From Campylobacteraceae bacterium (lineage in GTDB: Bacteria > Campylobacterota > Campylobacteria > Campylobacterales > UBA6016): a stretch of 16,287 nucleotides of DNA. The notes beneath the pieces are model-generated. The model made no database searches and was not told the DNA's origin. It was given only the letters and a program-made list of their open reading frames with translations. Both the position numbers and the translations under genes were made by a program. Shown one piece after another: positions 12,347-16,287 of the stretch. The stretch lies in NCBI GenBank assembly GCA_022758985.1, contig JAEMQC010000078.1:10583-26869 (forward strand). Reading direction: 5' to 3'. Each line of letters starts with the position of its first letter. The stretch's first letter is position 1.

Positions 12347-14200
12347 TATGTAGCTTTTTAGTGCGCGACCGACTTTCGGGTGTTTTAGTTTTTTGATTGC
12401 GCTTGACTCTATCTGTCTTACTCTCTCTCTTGTTACGCTAAGCTCTTTGCCTATCTCTTCGAGTGTTCTATCGGATTCGTCGTCAAGTAGGCCAAACCTC
12501 ATTTTAATAACCGCTCTTTCTCTATCCGAGAGTTGTTCGAGTACGTTATCTATCTGCTCTTTTAGGTCTTGTTTCATGACGCTATCCATTGGGCTAACAG
12601 AGGTTCTATCTTCTACGAAATCGCCAAATTTTCCGTCGTCTTCGTTACCTATAGGCGCTTCAAGGCTTATCGGTTCTTTTGTGATTTTGATGATATTTTT
12701 TACCTTTTCTACGGATAGCTGTACCTCCTCGGCTATTGTATCGACATCCGGCTCTTGCCCAGTCTCTTGTACGTGTTTTCTGATTACTTTGTTGATTCTA
12801 TTGATAGACTCTATCATATGAATAGGGATACGAATGGTTCTAGCTTGATCTGCAATAGAGCGGCTAATAGCCTGCCTAATCCACCATGTGGCATAAGTGG
12901 AGAATTTATATCCCTTTTTGTACTCAAACTTATCGACTGCTTTCATGAGACCTATGTTGCCCTCTTGGATGAGGTCCAAAAACGGTAAGCCTCTGTTTGT
13001 ATATCTTTTTGCGATAGACACAACAAGTCTTAGGTTTGATTTTGCCATTCTGGTTTTTGCTTCATCGGAGATTTTTTTACCTCTTTTGATCTGCTCCAAA
13101 ACCTCTTTTAGCTCTTCTGGCTGCATATTAAAGCTCTCTTTTCCGGCCTCGAAGTTCTCAAATAGCTTTTTTATCTCCATATATGTGCTTACCATCGTTT
13201 GCTCTGGTACGCTTGCAGCTATCTCTTCTTTTGACATGTTAACGATATTGTCAAGTATTTTTTTATGCTTCTCTTTTAGCTGATCGTTAAAGAGAGGTAG
13301 CCTATATTCTAGTTTTTTTAGCTCTTTATCGAAGTCGCCTTCGCTTTTTAAGCTTGTTTCCATGGCGCGGACAAGCTCGTTAATTAGCTTTGAGGTCGGT
13401 CCTAGTTCAAGGAGCGCCTCTTTGACCATTCTTTTTTTGTACGCATTAATAAGAATGTTTAGTAGGTTTTCAGGCGCCATAGGGTCGCCTGTAATCTCAA
13501 ATTTATTTGTTTTTTCCCACTCTTTTTTGGCTTTTTCAAGGCTTTTAAAAGCTTCAAGTACTTTTTCGACTCTTTTTTGATCTTTTTTGGAGATGGCTTT
13601 ATTATCTTCCGCCTCTTCTCCTTCTATTTCACCTTCGTCTTCATACTCGGCTTCTTCTTCCTCTTCTTCCTCTTCTTCGCCGAAGCTTTTAAATAGCTCC
13701 TTAACTCTTCGCTCTCTATTAATAAGAGCGTCTTTATAGTTTAGAATGAATTGGATTAGGTAGCCGACCGAACAGATGGAGTCGAGGATCATATCCTCGC
13801 CTTGCTCTATTTTGATAGATAGCTCCACCTCTTCCTCTTTTGTAAGAAGCGGTATCTGACCCATTTCTCTAAGGTACATCCTTACTGGGCTATCCGATCT
13901 GGACCACTCAAGAAGCTCTTTATCTTTTGTGAAATCCATCATATCGGGCTGCATTTCGCTTTTCATCTGCAAAAATGCCTCTTTGTTTTTCTCTGCATCG
14001 GCAATATTCATCAGCTTTGCGGCTTCTGCGGACGAACGTAGCGAAACCTTATTCTTTTTTGCCAAATCGGCTACTTTTTTTGCTACTGCCAATGTAGGCA
14101 GTTTGTCTAGCGCTTCGACTATTTTTTCGTATGTTAGCGTTTCGTTTTTATTCTCTTTAAAAAGATCTTCTAGTTGATTTGCTGTAGATTTTGCAGACAC
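12338..14200 (-). CDS. rpoD: RpoD, primary sigma-70 factor
   Basis: 620 residues. Region 1.1-like sequence at the start (about 1-60, ANQLEDLFKE), then region 1.2 and 2.1 start SDSPVRMYLREMGQIPLLTKEEE (102-124). A long linker follows with an acidic run of Glu (175-199). Region 2 continues with KSNLRLVVSIAKRYTNRGLPFLDLIQEGN (about 388-416), the -10-recognising KFSTYATWWIRQAISR (433-448) and ADQARTIRIPIHM (450-462). Region 3 spans about 463-530. Region 4.2 has TLEEIGKELSVTRERVRQIESSA, the -35 helix-turn-helix (579-601). The start is GTG at 14200 after AGAGGGAAG. The promoter has TATAAT at 14274-14269. The repetitive GAA/GAG codons near 13604-13678 form a trinucleotide-like tract. Confidence 0.98.
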   Translation of the reverse strand: MSAKSTANQLEDLFKENKNETLTYEKIVEALDKLPTLAVAKKVADLAKKNKVSLRSSAEAAKLMNIADAEKNKEAFLQMKSEMQPDMMDFTKDKELLEWSRSDSPVRMYLREMGQIPLLTKEEEVELSIKIEQGEDMILDSICSVGYLIQFILNYKDALINRERRVKELFKSFGEEEEEEEEEAEYEDEGEIEGEEAEDNKAISKKDQKRVEKVLEAFKSLEKAKKEWEKTNKFEITGDPMAPENLLNILINAYKKRMVKEALLELGPTSKLINELVRAMETSLKSEGDFDKELKKLEYRLPLFNDQLKEKHKKILDNIVNMSKEEIAASVPEQTMVSTYMEIKKLFENFEAGKESFNMQPEELKEVLEQIKRGKKISDEAKTRMAKSNLRLVVSIAKRYTNRGLPFLDLIQEGNIGLMKAVDKFEYKKGYKFSTYATWWIRQAISRSIADQARTIRIPIHMIESINRINKVIRKHVQETGQEPDVDTIAEEVQLSVEKVKNIIKITKEPISLEAPIGNEDDGKFGDFVEDRTSVSPMDSVMKQDLKEQIDNVLEQLSDRERAVIKMRFGLLDDESDRTLEEIGKELSVTRERVRQIESSAIKKLKHPKVGRALKSYIEN

Positions 14201-14268
14201 TTTGGCTTCCCTCTAGCGAGTGATTTTGTTGGAGATTTTTATATCTATTTTATTTATAGCGAAGGGCG

Positions 14269-14274
14269 ATTATA
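14269..14274 (-). promoter_or_regulatory. rpoD: -10 box of rpoD
   Basis: The minus strand reads TTTTTTTGTATATAATCG, with TATAAT at 14274-14269 behind a T-run, the standard Campylobacter sigma-70 form. Start near 14262 gives a leader of about 60 nt. Confidence 0.65.
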
Positions 14275-14308
14275 TACAAAAAAAGTTTAATTCTTTGTAT
14301 GTTGTTTT

Positions 14309-14325
14309 TGGAATGGCTTTTGCTC
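14309..14325 (+). promoter_or_regulatory. flgG: Sigma-54 (RpoN) promoter of flgG2-flgG
   Basis: TGGAATGGCTTTTGCTC has GG at 14310-14311 and GC at 14322-14323, 12 nt apart, and T-rich flanks. It has the same form as the flgB promoter. A start near 14335 gives a leader of about 21 nt. Confidence 0.9.
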
Positions 14326-14355
14326 TGCTTCTGTCAAAAAAACTAAAGAGGCTAT

Positions 14356-15174
14356 ATGCAAAACGGGTTTTACGATGCCGCAGGGGGAATGGTAACACAG
14401 TTTAATAGGCTAAATGTGGTTACGAACAATCTTGCAAACCTAAATACCAATGGCTTTAAAAGAGACGACGTCGTAATAGGCGACTTTAAGAGGCTCTTTC
14501 AAGAGATGAGGGACGAGCTTCCTATCAATAACCATACAAAACCTGCCGCAAAATTTCTAAATAGGGCGCTAAATAACGTCCCTCATATAGTGGAAGAGTA
14601 TACAAATTTTGACCTCGGCTCTATGGCAAAAACAGGCAATGCGCTTGATTTTGCGCTAAAACAGGGGGATCTTTTTTTTGCAGTAGAGACTCCAAGCGGC
14701 GTTAGATACACAAGGGATGGTTCGTTCACTGTGGATGCAGAGGGTAGGCTTACGACGAAAGAGGGGTATCCTGTATTGCCGTCAAACTACTTTGAGGCAA
14801 AAAACTATATTAACGTGCCGGAGGGCGCCGAAATAATAGCGGATAGTGACGGCGGTATACATTTTAAGATTGCAGGGCAGGCGCTAAACCAAGAGGCCGA
14901 TGCGCAGTTTTTGATTACAAAGTTTGAAAACCTAAAAACGCTAAAAAAAGAGGGCCAAAACCTCTATTCAAATGCACAACAAGGTTTGCTTTCTACGGAT
15001 ACGAACGCATTAATGCAAGGATATGTAGAAAAAAGCAATATAAATGCTGTACTTGAGATGACAGCTCTTATCGAGACAAACAGGCTCGTTGGGATGTATC
15101 AGAAGGTTATGGATTCGCAGATGAATGATTTGAATATGGACGCTATAAATAAACTCGGAAACGTAAGAGGCTAA
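14356..15174 (+). CDS. flgG2: FlgG2/FlgF-like flagellar rod protein
   Basis: A 272-residue protein of the FlgF/FlgG rod family, exported through the flagellar apparatus. The N-terminal signature (VVTNNLANLNTNGFKRDD, about 21-38) and the C-terminal coiled-coil end (YVEKSNINAVLEMTALIETNRLVGMYQKV) are complete. The central domain carries FFAVETPSGVRYTRDGSFTVDAEGRL (about 106-131). The name flgG2 follows the C. jejuni gene that sits directly before flgG; it probably plays the part of FlgF, the proximal rod subunit next to FlgG. The ATG lies 8 nt after AGAGG, and flgG follows with a 9-nt gap. Confidence 0.93.
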   Translation: MQNGFYDAAGGMVTQFNRLNVVTNNLANLNTNGFKRDDVVIGDFKRLFQEMRDELPINNHTKPAAKFLNRALNNVPHIVEEYTNFDLGSMAKTGNALDFALKQGDLFFAVETPSGVRYTRDGSFTVDAEGRLTTKEGYPVLPSNYFEAKNYINVPEGAEIIADSDGGIHFKIAGQALNQEADAQFLITKFENLKTLKKEGQNLYSNAQQGLLSTDTNALMQGYVEKSNINAVLEMTALIETNRLVGMYQKVMDSQMNDLNMDAINKLGNVRG

Positions 15175-15183
15175 GGATAAAAC

Positions 15184-15972
15184 ATGATGAGATCACTCTA
15201 TACTGCGGCTACCGGAATGATAGCACAGCAGACGCAAATAGACGTTACGTCAAACAACATAGCAAACGTAAATACTATAGGCTATAAAAAAGGAAGAGCC
15301 GAATTTGCCGACCTTTTGTATCAAACGATGCAGTATGCGGGCGCTGCTACGTCAAGTACTACGATGTCGCCTACCGGTATGGATATCGGTCTTGGCGTTA
15401 GGCCCACAAGTATTCAAAAGATGTTTACACAAGGAAATTTTAAAGAGACCGGAAACGACCTTGATATGGTAATCTCCGGCAACGGTTTTTTTCAAATCCA
15501 AATGCCGGACGGTACTACCGCCTATACCAGAAACGGTTCTTTCAAGGTTGACGGTAACGGTACGGTCGTAACTTCAGACGGCTATCCGCTTATTCCGCAG
15601 ATGGTTATCCCGGCGGACGCCACAAAGGTGTCTATAGCTCCGGACGGTACGGTAAGCGTTTTGCAGCCTGGCCAAACGGCGCTTCAACAAATAGGACAGA
15701 TAGAGATCGCTACGTTTATAAATCCGGCCGGTCTACATGCTCTCGGAGATAATAACTATGTCAACACTACGGCTTCCGGCGATGCGATAGTAGGCGTACC
15801 GGGGCTAGAGGGTAGGGGCGGCCTGAGACAAGGCTTTGTTGAGATGAGTAACGTGCAGCTTGTCGAAGAAATGACCGACCTTATTACTGGTCAGAGAGCT
15901 TACGAGGCAAATTCAAAAGCTATTTTAACCTCCGATGAGATGCTCGGCATTGTAAACCAGCTTAAGAAGTAA
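15184..15972 (+). CDS. flgG: FlgG, flagellar distal rod protein
   Basis: 262 residues, the distal rod subunit that joins the hook. The N-terminus MMRSLYTAATGMIAQQTQ and NNIANVNTIGYKKGRAEF (about 24-41) are classic FlgG. The middle has GNGFFQIQMPDG and TRNGSF. The C-terminal QGFVEMSNVQLVEEMTDLITGQRAYEANSK and onward is highly conserved and ends VNQLKK. RBS AAGGA lies ahead of the first of two adjacent ATGs. Same transcript as flgG2 and probably the lipoprotein gene 3 nt downstream. Confidence 0.98.
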   Translation: MMRSLYTAATGMIAQQTQIDVTSNNIANVNTIGYKKGRAEFADLLYQTMQYAGAATSSTTMSPTGMDIGLGVRPTSIQKMFTQGNFKETGNDLDMVISGNGFFQIQMPDGTTAYTRNGSFKVDGNGTVVTSDGYPLIPQMVIPADATKVSIAPDGTVSVLQPGQTALQQIGQIEIATFINPAGLHALGDNNYVNTTASGDAIVGVPGLEGRGGLRQGFVEMSNVQLVEEMTDLITGQRAYEANSKAILTSDEMLGIVNQLKK

Positions 15973-15975
15973 ACC

Positions 15976-16128
15976 GTGAGATACTTATTTTCTTTCTTCT
16001 TGGCTTTTATATTTTTTGGCTGTTCTGCTACTGTCAAAGGGGTCAAGGAGGATACATCAAAAGCCGTGGACTGGACAAAGAAAAAAGTAAACGAAGCCGC
16101 AACTGCCGTCAAAGAGAGGACGGAATAA
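15976..16128 (+). CDS. Small lipoprotein, entericidin-like
   Basis: 50 residues starting at GTG 15976, 3 nt after the flgG stop. Residues 1-15 are a lipoprotein signal (RYLFSFFLAFIFFG) with a lipobox ending FFGC, so Cys16 would be the lipidated N-terminus. The mature 35 residues (CSATVKGVKEDTSKAV then WTKKKVNEAATAV) have the C-x-T-x-x-G-x-x-x-D pattern of entericidin-type peptides and a Lys/Glu-rich amphipathic helix. Entericidins are small membrane lipoproteins, named as toxin-antidote peptides in E. coli; the toxic role cannot be claimed here. The ribosome binding site is weak, so coupling to flgG is likely. The frame is short, but signal and lipobox make it credible. Confidence 0.65.
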   Translation: MRYLFSFFLAFIFFGCSATVKGVKEDTSKAVDWTKKKVNEAATAVKERTE

Positions 16129-16138
16129 GAAACTGCCC

Positions 16139-16287
16139 TCAAATGCCTGCGACAAACTTTTCACTAATTTTATTTCCCATCAGCGCCTCTAATCTCATGC
16201 CGCTTTTAGTAGCTCTAGTACTATTTTTGTTTTTTCTCAAAGAGAGTGCAAGCACAGGCTCAGAGCTAAAAACAATACCTTTTTTAC
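16139..16287 (-). CDS. C-terminal end of an unrecognised gene (partial)
   Basis: The minus-strand frame is open from the window edge to TGA at 16141-16139, giving 48 residues (..SSEPVLALSLRKNKNSTRATKS, then GMRLEALMGNKISEKFVAGI). The tail is basic and helical with Gly turns, and codon use is like the neighbours. No family is recognised. The opposite strand is also open here (ATG 16144) but lacks a ribosome binding site. Converges on the flgG operon with about 10 nt between stops and no visible terminator. Confidence 0.5.
   Translation of the reverse strand, partial: KKGIVFSSEPVLALSLRKNKNSTRATKSGMRLEALMGNKISEKFVAGI

Noticed and set aside
12755..13580. Several plus-strand frames opposite rpoD
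   Set aside because: All are antisense shadows of conserved sigma-factor regions and have no SD or recognisable product.
14220..14405. 61-codon plus-strand frame before flgG2
   Set aside because: GTG start without SD; it spans the rpoD -10 and the sigma-54 promoter and runs into flgG2 in another frame.
16144..16287. Plus-strand frame at the right edge (MPATNFSLILF...)
   Set aside because: No SD; hydrophobic character fits a shadow of the opposite frame, which looks more like real protein.

Overview
The window looks like chromosomal DNA from a Campylobacter-type epsilonproteobacterium (Campylobacterota). The reasons are the gene neighbourhoods flgB-flgC-fliE-penicillin-binding protein and flgG2-flgG, an acidic-insert RpoD, promoters with a clear TATAAT-like -10 and usually no -35, two textbook sigma-54 promoters of the TGGAA-N6-TTGCT form, and an OprD-type porin. 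Base composition appears moderately AT-rich. PilT and a type I-beta DAHP synthase would fit the concisus/curvus/rectus/showae side of the genus better than C. jejuni, but that placement is inference. No rRNA, tRNA, CRISPR array, insertion sequence or prophage was seen.

Layout. (1) 1-931, minus strand: start of an OprD-like porin, preceded by a translationally coupled pair, a DUF2325 protein with a Cys-rich tail and a 41-residue single-pass membrane protein. The pair is driven by a strong promoter whose start point carries a Fur-box-like palindrome. (2) 1071-3253, minus strand: murG and ftsW, overlapping by 4 nt. (3) 3327-6403, plus strand: a sigma-54 promoter followed by flgB, flgC, fliE and ftsI, so a flagellar rod operon that runs into the septal transpeptidase gene, with a strong hairpin between fliE and ftsI. 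(4) 6392-7514, minus strand: a DnaQ-like exonuclease and a two-pass membrane protein. (5) 7625-8659, plus strand: aroF. (6) 8678-10069, minus strand: gatC and pilT. (7) 10133-12329, plus strand: hemL followed by three small membrane-protein genes; the third gene of this operon carries an in-frame amber codon, after which the frame stays open for 20 codons and ends on the next gene's start. (8) 12338-14200, minus strand: rpoD, sharing a bidirectional terminator with the preceding operon. (9) 14309-16128, plus strand: a second sigma-54 promoter, flgG2 (flgF-like), flgG and a 50-residue lipoprotein. (10) 16139-end, minus strand: C-terminal end of an unrecognised gene.

How the genes fit together. 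Most of the window serves the envelope and the flagellum: lipid II synthesis (MurG), septal glycan polymerisation and crosslinking (FtsW, FtsI), and rod and rod-base parts of the flagellum (FlgB, FlgC, FliE, FlgG2, FlgG) that must cross the peptidoglycan. Housekeeping genes for DNA replication fidelity, aromatic amino acids, tRNA-Gln/Asn amidation, tetrapyrrole synthesis and the main sigma factor lie between them. Gene packing is tight, with several 4-12 nt overlaps, and many genes start with GTG or TTG where the ribosome binding site dictates it.

Most genes here are ordinary. The points that stand out are the internal amber codon at 12049, the Fur-like box ahead of the DUF2325 pair, and the hairpin between fliE and ftsI.
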